Assembly (NCBI RefSeq): GCF_019931575.1
Contig: NZ_CP082923.1
Location: 4,464,001 to 4,528,000, forward strand
Length of the DNA: 64,000 nucleotides
Direction: 5' to 3'
Source of the DNA: Caulobacter segnis
GTDB lineage: Bacteria; Pseudomonadota; Alphaproteobacteria; Caulobacterales; Caulobacteraceae
Below the pieces are notes generated by a model. That model did not search any database, was not told where the DNA came from, and saw only the letters and a program-made list of their open reading frames with translations. How positions within the stretch are numbered: the first letter of the stretch is position 1; every line of letters starts with the position of its first letter. The translations under genes and the position numbers were made by a program. Of this stretch, positions 26,449 through 36,100 are shown piece after piece.

Positions 26449-28359
26449 CTACGCCGGCCGTCCTTGCGGAAACCGCTCATTGAAGAAATCGGCAACTTGC
26501 CGACGCGGCCAGAATGGGCCGGCCACACGGACAATGCCGTACTCCGGCAGAGCCTCCCGTAGGGTCGGCGATACACGCCAGCGCCAGGTTATCTCCCGTG
26601 AACTGATCAACTCGTGGCCCAACTGTACAACGTCGCCCCGCGGAACACTTCGCCTGGCGCCCTCCGGCCGGCCAAGCCGCCCATTCGCCATCAGCCACGA
26701 CACATCGCGCGGGAAGCAGTTCAAATATCGCTCGACTTCCAGCCTGGTCATGTCGGGCTCGGGGCCGAGCACAGAGGCCCGCTCCGGAAGCGCCAGCAAT
26801 TCAGGGTAAGCACCTTCGATAAAGGCCCGCCCGCTCGCCTGACCAACCACCAGCTCATCAAGTTTGAGCCCGACGGGGCTCATACCGACCTCTATGAGGC
26901 AGGAGCCATCGAGTAGAGCCTTCACAATCGCTCCCCACGGCTTTTCACTGTCTCCGATCGCACTGAAGACGTCAGCCAAGGACCACACGGGACCGGAGAG
27001 CAACCGGAGGCATCTGCATAGTCGCCCCACTAGGTCGTCCACTTCCCCGCGATGGAGTTGCAGGCCATCGTAGATCGCCGCCACCGCAGGATCGTTATTC
27101 ACAGTCAGAAGACCGAGACTGACAAGCTGTTCGATGCCAGCGAGGGGCATCCCGTAGGACCTTGAGAAGTCGAGAGCGGACTGGCGATTGCCGAGCCGCG
27201 CCGCCATGGCATCAACGCTGACTTTTGAAAACCATTCCAGCTTGCGCCCAAACCCACGGGGCGGAGACACTTCGAACTGCCTCTGGTCCGCAAGCCGTCT
27301 CATCGTAGCCTTTGACAGGTGAAGCTGCTCAGCCGCGATCGAAAGCGAGAGATCTCCACGCCCCTCTCTTTGGGCCATCAAACGAATTGGGCCATGCAGG
27401 ATGGGTTCATACTCGCGCAGCACATCGTCAACGATGGCCCGAACCGCGGGGAAGCTGTTCAGGTAGTCAGCGGCGGCGAGATTGCTGAAGAAGGGCGAGC
27501 GTTTTGCGTTCAAGCGGGTCGAGGTTGCGAACTTTCCGACGCTAGCGGGAAAGGCGAGGAGCAAATCAGCCCCCTCTGCCATTCCCCGCCACCTCCGACT
27601 CTCCGGTTGGGCAGTATCATAGCCTTCGGCCGCGAGTACAGCCCGCCCAAGGCCGAGCGCGAATTCAAGCAACTCAACATTTGTCAGACTACGGAGGACC
27701 CCAGGAACCCTTTTCAGCGCGTCTTCACGCGTCTGGTCGAAGGGGCTGACTAAATCGACCAACAATTTGAAGGCGTCTCGATAAGTTTCGGGCACCGCTT
27801 TGGCACGGGCACGGCGAAGATCGTATCCGCAATGCCGGCACCTAGCCGGTCCCAGCCGACCGTACCAATCAAGGGGGCGACCACACTCCGCAGGACAGGC
27901 GTCGAGCAGAAACTCCCACTCTTCAGTGCAATAGGGCAAAGATCCGATAGCCCAGGAGGATCGGTGGTAGGGCCCTTTCTTCAGTGCTTTCGGTGAAACC
28001 CTGCGCCGGTTGAACGTGAAATGCATGGATCGCATTGTCAGGCCGAAGAATTGGACTGAACCTCCCCTCACGATGTCTCCGCGCAGAATCCTTTTTTCTA
28101 GATCTGAGATCGGAATCCCTAAGCAAACACTGAGAACTTCGAGCGCCTCGCGCTTCGCAGTTGAAAGCATCGCGACGCTAGAGAGGCCGGCTACTCTGAG
28201 GATGTCATGAGGGCCGCTGAGAATGTTCTCCTCGGTGAGCCGCATCAGGAGGCTAGGCAGGCTCTCGTCAGCGAACGGTGACAGCTTTAGGGCCAGAGTA
28301 GGTAGGCCGACCTGGGACGTTCCCCAGGCTTCACCTGAACTCAAGTCGGATATCGACAT
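26449..28359 (-). CDS. tniQ: TniQ-family target-selection protein
   Basis: 636 aa. The N-terminal TniQ domain (LALKLSPFADESLPSLLMRL...) is followed by a zinc-ribbon region with Cys144, Cys155, Cys159, Cys174 and Cys177 (YCTEEWEFLLDACPAECG, CRHCGYDLR). A long helical/winged-helix C-terminal part (LSIAAEQLHLSKATMRRLADQ...) ends in LNCFPRDVSWLMANGRL. TniQ/TnsD proteins bridge a DNA target and the TnsC ATPase; the long C-terminus with helix-turn-helix suggests direct DNA recognition. The ATG has GAGGTG 5 bp upstream and follows tnsC by 2 bp. It is the last gene of the tnsABC-tniQ operon. Confidence 0.88.
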   Translation of the reverse strand: MSISDLSSGEAWGTSQVGLPTLALKLSPFADESLPSLLMRLTEENILSGPHDILRVAGLSSVAMLSTAKREALEVLSVCLGIPISDLEKRILRGDIVRGGSVQFFGLTMRSMHFTFNRRRVSPKALKKGPYHRSSWAIGSLPYCTEEWEFLLDACPAECGRPLDWYGRLGPARCRHCGYDLRRARAKAVPETYRDAFKLLVDLVSPFDQTREDALKRVPGVLRSLTNVELLEFALGLGRAVLAAEGYDTAQPESRRWRGMAEGADLLLAFPASVGKFATSTRLNAKRSPFFSNLAAADYLNSFPAVRAIVDDVLREYEPILHGPIRLMAQREGRGDLSLSIAAEQLHLSKATMRRLADQRQFEVSPPRGFGRKLEWFSKVSVDAMAARLGNRQSALDFSRSYGMPLAGIEQLVSLGLLTVNNDPAVAAIYDGLQLHRGEVDDLVGRLCRCLRLLSGPVWSLADVFSAIGDSEKPWGAIVKALLDGSCLIEVGMSPVGLKLDELVVGQASGRAFIEGAYPELLALPERASVLGPEPDMTRLEVERYLNCFPRDVSWLMANGRLGRPEGARRSVPRGDVVQLGHELISSREITWRWRVSPTLREALPEYGIVRVAGPFWPRRQVADFFNERFPQGRPA

Positions 28360-28361
28360 GG

Positions 28362-29324
28362 CTACACCTCGCGCAGACGCGAAAGGAAAGGGTTCGCCTT
28401 GACGAAATTCTGAGGCACCGCCCAGCGATCGGTAGCCAACATCAAGTCATAGGGCTCGATACGCGAAGCGCCGCGCCGCAAAGCGATCTCGAGGGCCACT
28501 CGCACCAGCCGCACAATGCGCCCGATTACCCCATCACATACGTTATGGAGGCATCCGACGATCCAAGGATCTTCCCACCCCCCAAGCTCCTCCATTAGGC
28601 CGCGCTCCACGACAGCTTTGTCGAGAGCGACAATGAAGTCGGCGAGCAAGCTACGGTCGTCTGCAATCTCGGAGTCCAGCTGCCGGATGTCCGCAGGCGG
28701 TAACAGGCGTCCCGAAAGCTGCAGGTTGCGCGTGAACATGGGCAGCGCTTCCTCGACGCCCATGAACACCACAGAAACTACACCATCATCTAGGAGCCGT
28801 TTTAGGGAGTCCGTGACGTCCCCACCGGTGCCTCTCGAGGAGAGGTGTTGGACTTCGTCGATGATGAGTAGGAGGGTCTTAAAGCGCTGCAGGAGTTTGT
28901 AGACGCGTTCACGGAGCACATCTTCAGTGCCTCTGGCGTGAAATCCATCGCCCAGAGCATTCAATATGGAAGAAAATAGCCTCCTTGAGGTCGCTTGGCG
29001 CTCAAGGGCGACATAAACGATCGGCTTGGCGTTACAATCTTCTGGAAGTTTGGCCTCAATCAGCGCTTTTATTCTTAAAGCCGCTGTTGTTTTTCCCGAA
29101 CCACTTGGCGCTATTACTCTTAACCCTCGCTGCGGCTGCCCCATGGACGCCGCGCTCGATTTGACCAGAAAGTCGAAGACACCATGCAGAACAATGTGTG
29201 GTGTGTAATAGATGTAGATCGTGTCGAACTCAGCTAGCTTCTCTACGATTTGGGCGTTGCGAGCAGTCGACCATTCTTCCTGCAGACTACCGGTACAGGG
29301 CTTCAACGGATCCAAAGCGCTCAT
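28362..29324 (-). CDS. tnsC: TnsC/TniB-type AAA+ transposition ATPase
   Basis: 320 aa from the ATG at 29324, whose A is shared with the tnsB stop (TGATG); a GTG one codon earlier is possible. Walker A is APSGSGKTT (Lys78) and Walker B is LLLIIDEVQH (Asp156-Glu157), followed by a sensor-like segment VSVVFMGVEEALP. It fits the TniB/TnsC AAA+ regulator that forms ATP-dependent filaments on target DNA and activates the transposase. It is translationally coupled to tnsB and tniQ. Confidence 0.9.
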   Translation of the reverse strand: MSALDPLKPCTGSLQEEWSTARNAQIVEKLAEFDTIYIYYTPHIVLHGVFDFLVKSSAASMGQPQRGLRVIAPSGSGKTTAALRIKALIEAKLPEDCNAKPIVYVALERQATSRRLFSSILNALGDGFHARGTEDVLRERVYKLLQRFKTLLLIIDEVQHLSSRGTGGDVTDSLKRLLDDGVVSVVFMGVEEALPMFTRNLQLSGRLLPPADIRQLDSEIADDRSLLADFIVALDKAVVERGLMEELGGWEDPWIVGCLHNVCDGVIGRIVRLVRVALEIALRRGASRIEPYDLMLATDRWAVPQNFVKANPFLSRLREV

Positions 29325-31504
29325 CACTCGAACCCCTTCAGCGGGGTGGATCGGAGTGTGAAGGTATAGGAATCCGGCGTCTTCGACCTCGGTGGTGAGT
29401 TTCGCTTAGACTTCGATTGTTTAGGTTTGGGTTTGCTTCGAGCTGACCTTGTCGGCGGCGTGTCGCCGTCTTCACGGATGGCGGCTAGGGCCCGATGCTC
29501 GATGATCGGCGCCAACCCATCATGTCGCGCCGGCGCGAACGCCAGGCCAATCCCATGGCCTTCGAGAGTAGCCTCGACCGTCGGCGAGTGCAGAAGACGG
29601 GCAGCGGCCCTTCGTTCCTTGCCGCGGAGCTCGGGTGCGTAGTCGGAAATGAGCCGCTGTAGCTCTGCACGGGCGAGAAGACGGTCCTCTTCACTGCTAA
29701 ACCTAAGACCGCACTCCTTGGTCCATGCTCTGAGCTGATTGTGGTGCCAGAACGATATTCCTGAGGCGTAACGATCGTCGGTGCAGGGCAGCGTCACATA
29801 CAGGTTGCGACGCTGGTTCCAGACATTGATCTCGGCGATGTTGGCAGGGTTGTACTTGACCTTCACCTTGGCCGTCGCCGAGCCGCGCCGCTGCCCACGC
29901 CTTGGCTCCAGAGAGATAAGATCCTCAAGCAGAGCTCCGGTCAGGGACTCATCGTGAAACTGAAGCCCGAACAATTCGACGCCCGATTTGGTGAGCGTAC
30001 GGGGGTACTTTATTTGCCCCAGCATTCGGTCAAGCTGCCGGTCATCGCCAATGACCGGGATGCCGAAGGCTTCCATGTCCCGACGCCACACATCGGCAGG
30101 AGGCCGGAGCAAGTCCGAGTGCTCCTCGATGTGGTAGTAGCAGATGGCCTCCCAGATAAGGTCTTCCAGTTGGCCGAGGGTGAGGATCGCATCCGTAAAT
30201 GGGTCATAGCCCATCTGCCGCATCAGCTCAGGCTTAAGCGTCCCTCCGGGTAGCTTCTGAAGGAGAAGAGTATTCAGGATGCCGAAAAAGCGCTCTCCGA
30301 TCGCCTTGTAGGTCGGGGACTTCACGGGCGCCCAACGCACCGCGGTGCTCATGTCCGCCATGCTGTCCTCAAAAGACTTGCCTGCGAATTCCCACCCGTT
30401 GTCGACCACAATCTCGTCGAAGCGCCCGAAAATGTCGGCAAGTACGGGGTATTTTGGCTTACGAGCCTTGAGGTGGAGCTTTGGCCTATTGGCGCGCTTG
30501 ATGCACTCCATGGCCTGATAAAGCGATGGCGGCTCAAAGCTTAAAACAAAGGCCAGTATGCATCGCGTCTTCACATCGATGAGGACAGTCAGGTAAGGCC
30601 TGCCCAAAGGGAGCAGGTTCTCAGCGTCCAACACGGCGATACTATCGACCTGAGTATGGTCCATGCAGCCGATCTGCAGGAAGCGCGTGGCCGACAGGCC
30701 CTTGCCGTCAGCCTTGAAGCGAGCCTGCGCCAGCTTTTCGCCGAACTTTGCGGCGTAGGAGTCGTAGCACTCAAGCTTCCGGATTTCTTTGCGCAGGATT
30801 TCTTGGCTGGGTACCCGTAGAGGCTCTTCTCCAGCCCGAACGCGCCATCGGTTGAGCCGAACGAGGCGCTTGTGGGCCCATGCGTAGACATCACGTACGC
30901 CGTAGCGCGTGGTCCAGTAGCGAATAGCAGCTTTCTGCAGCAGCCTCACGCTTGTCGCTGGCAGCCGCCGGCGCCGAGGGACGCGGCCCGATAGCGACAG
31001 CATTTGCCGCATGGGCCGCTCACCAGGTACGCCGCGCTTTTCCAACCATCTCCGCACGGTCCGCACGCCCGGCTTCTTCAAGAAGACAGCATTGCCTACC
31101 GGAATGTAGGCCCAGATTGCGCAGAGCTGGAGCCTGATGGCGTGTTCGCCGAAGCTGCAAAAGCCAGCTTCATCGAACTTGCTCAGGACAAATCGACGGA
31201 CCGCAGCCTGAGGATCGCGCTCAAGTACCTCGTCCGGCGCATATTCACGAACGGCGGCGAGACGCCGAGCGTCGGCCGACTCCGGGATCGTTGGGAGTTG
31301 GCGTAGGCGCCCCAGCCCGAACATCTCGATCGCCCAAGTGCGATCGGGGGCTCGCATACCGTCCGGCGTTTCGATCTGGAGCGGTCCGCCAGTCCTGTCG
31401 ACACTGAAGTGCAGTAGGCCGTCACCCAGATCCCGGACGTAACGGATTTTCTGCCCGTCAACTTCCCAAACTTGTTGGGGCGTGAAGCGGATGGAAGCGC
31501 TCAT
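29324..31504 (-). CDS. tnsB: TnsB/TniA-type DDE transposase
   Basis: 726 aa from the ATG at 31504, which overlaps the tnsA stop (ATGA) and has GGAGGT 6 bp upstream; the longer frame to 31537 lacks this. The catalytic triad is visible: Asp282 in GCMDHTQVD, Asp368 in EIVVDNGWEF and Glu404 in AIGERFFGIL. N-terminal helix-turn-helix regions precede the RNase H-like core, then a beta-barrel and a basic tail (SKPKPKQSKSKRNS). It binds the repeats at the transposon ends and joins 3' ends to the target. The tail probably contacts TnsC, as in Tn7. Confidence 0.92.
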   Translation of the reverse strand: MSASIRFTPQQVWEVDGQKIRYVRDLGDGLLHFSVDRTGGPLQIETPDGMRAPDRTWAIEMFGLGRLRQLPTIPESADARRLAAVREYAPDEVLERDPQAAVRRFVLSKFDEAGFCSFGEHAIRLQLCAIWAYIPVGNAVFLKKPGVRTVRRWLEKRGVPGERPMRQMLSLSGRVPRRRRLPATSVRLLQKAAIRYWTTRYGVRDVYAWAHKRLVRLNRWRVRAGEEPLRVPSQEILRKEIRKLECYDSYAAKFGEKLAQARFKADGKGLSATRFLQIGCMDHTQVDSIAVLDAENLLPLGRPYLTVLIDVKTRCILAFVLSFEPPSLYQAMECIKRANRPKLHLKARKPKYPVLADIFGRFDEIVVDNGWEFAGKSFEDSMADMSTAVRWAPVKSPTYKAIGERFFGILNTLLLQKLPGGTLKPELMRQMGYDPFTDAILTLGQLEDLIWEAICYYHIEEHSDLLRPPADVWRRDMEAFGIPVIGDDRQLDRMLGQIKYPRTLTKSGVELFGLQFHDESLTGALLEDLISLEPRRGQRRGSATAKVKVKYNPANIAEINVWNQRRNLYVTLPCTDDRYASGISFWHHNQLRAWTKECGLRFSSEEDRLLARAELQRLISDYAPELRGKERRAAARLLHSPTVEATLEGHGIGLAFAPARHDGLAPIIEHRALAAIREDGDTPPTRSARSKPKPKQSKSKRNSPPRSKTPDSYTFTLRSTPLKGFE

Positions 31505-32370
31505 CGAACCACCTCCAATAGGCTGGCTTTGGGGCAAACGGCGCGTACGGCGCTATCGCTTGAGAGCGGCGCGCTGAGATCGATGTGGATGATCCGCGCG
31601 ACCATCATCGCCATGGCAATGGCCTCGCCGGCCCGGTGATCGCCCAAGGCTGCCGCCACGTCTCCAAGCGTGGCGCCTTCGCCGCACCGGTCGATGGCGG
31701 CTAGCACCTGATAGGTGTGCGAGCTCTCGAAGCGGACTGACTTGTTGCTCTGAACAAGATGGACGTTTTCTCGCCAAACCTTCGGCTGGATGAGTTCCTC
31801 TCGGAGAACCGTTCGGAATAGCCAGCCCATTTCCCTGCAAAGCTCGGCGACGGCTTGGAGCTTCCTGGCGTAGTCAGGATCGCGCAACGCTCGCCGGTCG
31901 GATTTAACCTCGACGACTTCGACTTGGCCGTTAGCTAGGAGTCGCGCGCAGTCGGCGATGTACCGATAGATCTGTCCATCGTCGACGAACTCGAAGCGGA
32001 AAGGCTGCGCCCTGTAGTCGAGGACGTCGGTGTCGACCTCGCAAAGGTGAAACAACGCCAGTTCATTCATGCTCTCGTGGGGCAGCGCACGGCCCGCCTT
32101 GCGGCTGGGATAGCTGCCCGTTACTTGCCGGCGGCGACCTGTGATGATGGTCCTTATTGGTCTTCCATCCGGCGTTACGACCAGGCGCCCCCGGACGGTA
32201 ACCTGGGACCAATCTTCATGGCGCCTAACAAGCCCCGCCGATGCGAGCGCGTCGGTCAAATTGACTGGCCCCTTTGGCGTGTAGCCGACGGGGGCTCGGT
32301 CATAGAGACTTGCCTTTTGGCCATAGGTCAGGGTGTGGAGCGCAGTGGGCGCTCCATTGGGATTGGGCAT
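31501..32370 (-). CDS. tnsA: TnsA-type endonuclease
   Basis: 289 aa from the ATG at 32370 (GAGGAG 8 bp upstream); the frame extends to 32496 without a ribosome site. A restriction-enzyme-like active site is visible: Glu103 in HESMNELALF, Asp140 in YRYIADCARL, and Glu154-x-Lys156 in VVEVKSD. The C-terminal region (YQVLAAIDRCGEGATLGDVAAAL) is a winged-helix-like domain. TnsA cuts the 5' ends so that, with TnsB, the element moves by cut-and-paste. Its presence separates this element from TnsA-less Tn5053/CAST types. Confidence 0.88.
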   Translation of the reverse strand: MPNPNGAPTALHTLTYGQKASLYDRAPVGYTPKGPVNLTDALASAGLVRRHEDWSQVTVRGRLVVTPDGRPIRTIITGRRRQVTGSYPSRKAGRALPHESMNELALFHLCEVDTDVLDYRAQPFRFEFVDDGQIYRYIADCARLLANGQVEVVEVKSDRRALRDPDYARKLQAVAELCREMGWLFRTVLREELIQPKVWRENVHLVQSNKSVRFESSHTYQVLAAIDRCGEGATLGDVAAALGDHRAGEAIAMAMMVARIIHIDLSAPLSSDSAVRAVCPKASLLEVVR

Positions 32371-32436
32371 AGGCCACTCCTCTGGATTGGTTTTCAGGAA
32401 GGAGCGGAAATCGAGCCGCACGTATCCAGCGCCGCC

Positions 32437-32485
32437 TGCGACACAGACAGTTGACTTTGGAACGATGCGGGGGGAAAGTTGGACA
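32437..32485 (-). repeat. Possible degenerate right end of the tns core
   Basis: Read on the minus strand, TGTC is followed by CAACTTTCCCCCCGCAT (32481-32465) and then, 28 bp further in, CAACTGTCTGTGTCGCA (32453-32437). This resembles the CAACTT-type sites of the outer ends but departs from their TGTCGnnG spacing. It lies just upstream of tnsA, where a right end is expected in Tn7-like elements. Confidence 0.3.
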
Positions 32486-32514
32486 TCGATGACCAATCGA
32501 AGTCGGGGTTTCCC

Positions 32515-32552
32515 CGAGAAAAGCCCGGGCCGGCAAGCCCGGGCTTTTCTCG
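32515..32552. terminator. Strong 15-bp hairpin
   Basis: A perfect inverted repeat CGAGAAAAGCCCGGG / CCCGGGCTTTTCTCG surrounds an 8-base loop. The A-run and T-run at the stem edges make it a good bidirectional terminator, isolating tnsA from sequence to its right. It could equally mark the end of a lost gene. Confidence 0.6.
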
Positions 32553-33132
32553 TTTCCGCTGTATTTGTTGATCTATCGCTGCATCAACACCTCGCGTTAG
32601 GTCGCGGATAGAGCGCAACATGCATGCACGCAGCGCGAAGCATGATGATCACGACAAAATCTGAGATACACAAGGCTGACCCGTTAAATATATTCATCCA
32701 CACCCTATAGGGTATGGCGATAAATATCTCGCGCTCATTATGCGATCGCACGAAAATATAGATCGTCTTTTATTCGCATTACTTATAATAAATTTTGAAA
32801 TCTGGCCAATAACATTAAAGAGCGGGCAGAAATGGACTTAGCGTGAAATGCGCACAACTCCGTTACACGACACGCTCTCCGGCGCGAGCAGTGGCACTTC
32901 CCCCTCGTCGCCTCACGCTCATTCCGCAAGAAACTCTTCTTGCAGCTCGCTCCGGCCGCTCGCCACTAATCCGGACCGGTCCCAGACCTCGACTACCTCG
33001 CATCGTGAGCAGGCCAGCGAGGAGCGACAAGTGACTCGTTGGCGACGTTGGGAAGGTCCGCACTCGGGCAGGTTATACGACGTCGAACCGTCGCCACTTG
33101 CGTAGATTTCGTGGTCACCTAGATTTGAGCTA

Positions 33133-36100
33133 ATGCCTTACGTTCAGCTCAATCGCAGATTTTCTCCGTGGAGAGACGAGGACACACAACGCGATGACTT
33201 CGCACTATTCGAGCGTGAATTCTATGGCGACGTGCAATGGGACGAAATCCTCAAGAGACAGCGCGTCATCGTCCTCTCGGAAGCGGGGAGCGGGAAATCC
33301 AGAGAGCTAGAAGAACAGGCCGCCAAGCTCATAACGGCCGGCGAATTCGCTTTCCACACGACCGTTCAGAAGGTGGCGAGTGATGGCCTCGACGCAGCGC
33401 TTGATAATGACGGGCGCGAAAGGCTGGCAAGATGGCGGGATTCGGATGCGGTTGGCTGGTTCTTCATCGACAGCATCGACGAAGCAAAGCTCGATCATAT
33501 TCGATTTGCCGACGCCCTTAGCAAACTGGCTGATGGGTTGGGAAACAACAAATCGCGCGCCCGCGTCATCATTTCAGGGCGCTACAGCCGATGGGAGTTT
33601 CGGGCCGACCTCAAGAAGCTGAACGAGCTGCTTCCTACTGCAAAAGTCGATGAGGGAGTCCCCCTAGATCCCGAGCAAATTCTCGCGAGCATTCTGCGCA
33701 ACACCCACAAGGGCCGCGAGAAGGGCAAGCCAGAGAAGCCGCTAGTGGTGCTCATGGCTCCGCTCGACAAGAAGCAGGTCCGTCAATTTGCCGAAGGGCA
33801 AGGCGTTCACCAGCTAGACGAATTCATGGCCGCGTTGGAGCGCGAGAACCTCTGGCACTTCGCGAAGCGACCGTTGGATTTGGGCTGGTTGGTAGACTAC
33901 TGGCAGCGCCATGCTCGCTTCGGGCGCCTGTCCGAAATGCTGGAAGCGAGCATCCGTGCTCGGCTGCAAGAGGAAAACCCCGAACACGGGGCGCGCGACG
34001 AGATCGATCCCGACGAGGGACTGAAAGCTCTTGAACGGATAGCAGCGACGTTGGTCTTCGGCCGCGGCGACAAGATCGAAATTCCCGACACCGAAATCAG
34101 CCTGGAGCCGTCAGGCGCCTTCAAGCTTCGTGACATCCTGCCTGATTGGGCAACAGAGAAGCTCCCGAAGCTACTGTCGCGCCCCGTCTTTGATCCTGCA
34201 GCGGTGGGCCAGGTCCGCCTTCACAACGATAACGAGGGTGTCGTGCGCGGGTATCTTGCGGCCCGCTGGCTCAACGCCCGGCTCGACGGAAACGCCCCGA
34301 AATCTCGCGTGCGCGCTTTGCTCTTTGGCGACGCCGATGGCGTGCCTGTAGTTCTGCCTTCGGTGCGAGAGACGGCAGCGTGGCTAGCGATCTGGAGCGA
34401 CGAGTTCGCGCAAGAGATCATCGCACGTGATCCAGCGCTCCTGCTTACGGCGGGAGATCCTGCGAGCCTGCTGCTCGACGTGCGGCTTGGCGCACTCGAA
34501 GCGACCTTTGCGCAGTATGCGGCAGGCATTGAACGTTACCGTTTCCTCGACCGCGATACGCTGCGCCGTTTTGCGACCCCGGACATCCTGCCCGCGCTCC
34601 GAGCCGCTTGGACGCAGCACAATGGTGTGGAAGAGGTTCGTCGCCTGATCCTCACCATGATCGAAGCGGGCAAGCTGCAGGACGGCATCGACATCGCGAG
34701 AGAGGCGGTCGCGGCAGCTTACTCAGACAAGATCACACCCATTCTGGCCGTCCGGGCGCTAGGGTCGGTTGGCACTGACGACGATCTAAAAGCGCTGGCG
34801 CAGAAAGTAGCTGCCGAGTTCAAGACTCTGGATACAGGTGTCGTTTGGGAGGCGTTGGACGCCGTGTTCCCGAAACATCTCAACATCGATGCGCTCGTTC
34901 AAATTCTTGATGGTCTGGAGAAGGCGGGCGACACCGCGCACCACTTCGACTGGCGGGGCACACAGCTCGTTGATCGCCTTAGGACGCGCGAGCAATTCAA
35001 GCAATTCACCAAGGCGGTTTTGCCTCTAGTCGAAGAGCACGATGAAGAGGAGGAGGATCAGCCGAAGCGGCGGGGTCGTGGCGACAACAAGTTCAAGCCG
35101 CTCCTTCAATCAGCCGCGTCCGGCTTGTTGAAGCTTCTGCCGGCGCGGAGCATCGACATCGACGTGGTGGACGCCGCCGTCCGATTGGCAAGCGACCAGT
35201 ACGGGGGACGCCGCTTCGACGACGAAGCGTTTGGCGCCGCCCTTCAAGCTTCCCCTGAACGTCGGCGGATCGGGCTCTGGCGCGCAGTCGAACTGCTCAA
35301 GGATCATAAGCGAGTCCATAACGGGCTGACCAACCTCTGGCAGCTCGAGTTTGCTGGATGGTCAGCGGGCCTGCGCGAGGAAGATATTCCGTGGCTTCTG
35401 GAAGACGCGCGCGATGGCGATACGCCGATCAAGCGTCAGTTGGCTCTCACGGGCCTGCTCCCGCTGTGGCGGGACCACGGAAAATCGGACGAGTTGCTGA
35501 AGAAGATCAAAGACGCTGCCGAAAAATCCCAAGTGTCAAAGGATTTCCTGAAGGCATGGCTCGAACCGCCGAAGCCTGAACCATGGGAAATCGAGCACCA
35601 TGAAAAGATGGCGAAGCTCAAGAAGCAGCATGATCTGGAGCGCGCGAAGCGCGATAAATCGTGGCGCGATTTCTTGGACGGCCTCAAAGCGAACCCAACT
35701 CAGCTAAGGACGCCGCCGGCCGACTTGAAGCCGGGGCATACCGACGGGCGTATCTTCTACATCTGGGAACTGCTGTACTCGGCAAGCGAGGAGCGCACCG
35801 GCTACTCCATCGACGGTCTTGGTATCCTCGCAGAAGTCCTCGGTCCGGAGCTGTCGGAGGAAGTCACTTCTGCCTTGATCCGGTTCTGGCGAAGCCACAA
35901 GCCGACATTGACCAGCTCACGAAAGCCCGACGCCCGCAATCAGACAAACAAGCTGGACTCCATGAGCATCTCAGCCATTTCAATGGAAGCGAAGCGCGAT
36001 CCGAATTGGTTGAACGGGTTATCGTCGAGTGAAGCGACGACGTCGGCGCAGCTTTCAACGCAGGAGCTAAATGGCTTCCCGCGATGGCTGTTCCCGCTGG

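Larger units (their letters stand above)
32371..33132. promoter_or_regulatory. Divergent regulatory region with AT-rich block
   Basis: About 760 bp between tnsA and the large NTPase gene with no convincing gene. From about 32640 to 32850 the sequence is strongly AT-rich, unlike everything else in the window. It contains a perfect 12-bp palindrome ACCCTATAGGGT (32702-32713), a 10-bp palindrome TGCGATCGCA (32741-32750) and a TATAAT hexamer (32784-32789). These look like operator and promoter material for the divergent genes, or an H-NS-like silencer target; this is inference. Confidence 0.45.

Noticed and set aside
26449..32485. CRISPR-associated transposon (CAST)
   Set aside because: No cas12k, cas6-cas7-cas8 genes or CRISPR repeats are seen anywhere in the window; targeting is better explained by the DNA-binding TniQ.
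32843..33105. Small overlapping frames upstream of the NTPase gene
   Set aside because: Composition is low-complexity Ser/Thr/Arg with no ribosome site, and two frames overlap each other; not credible genes.
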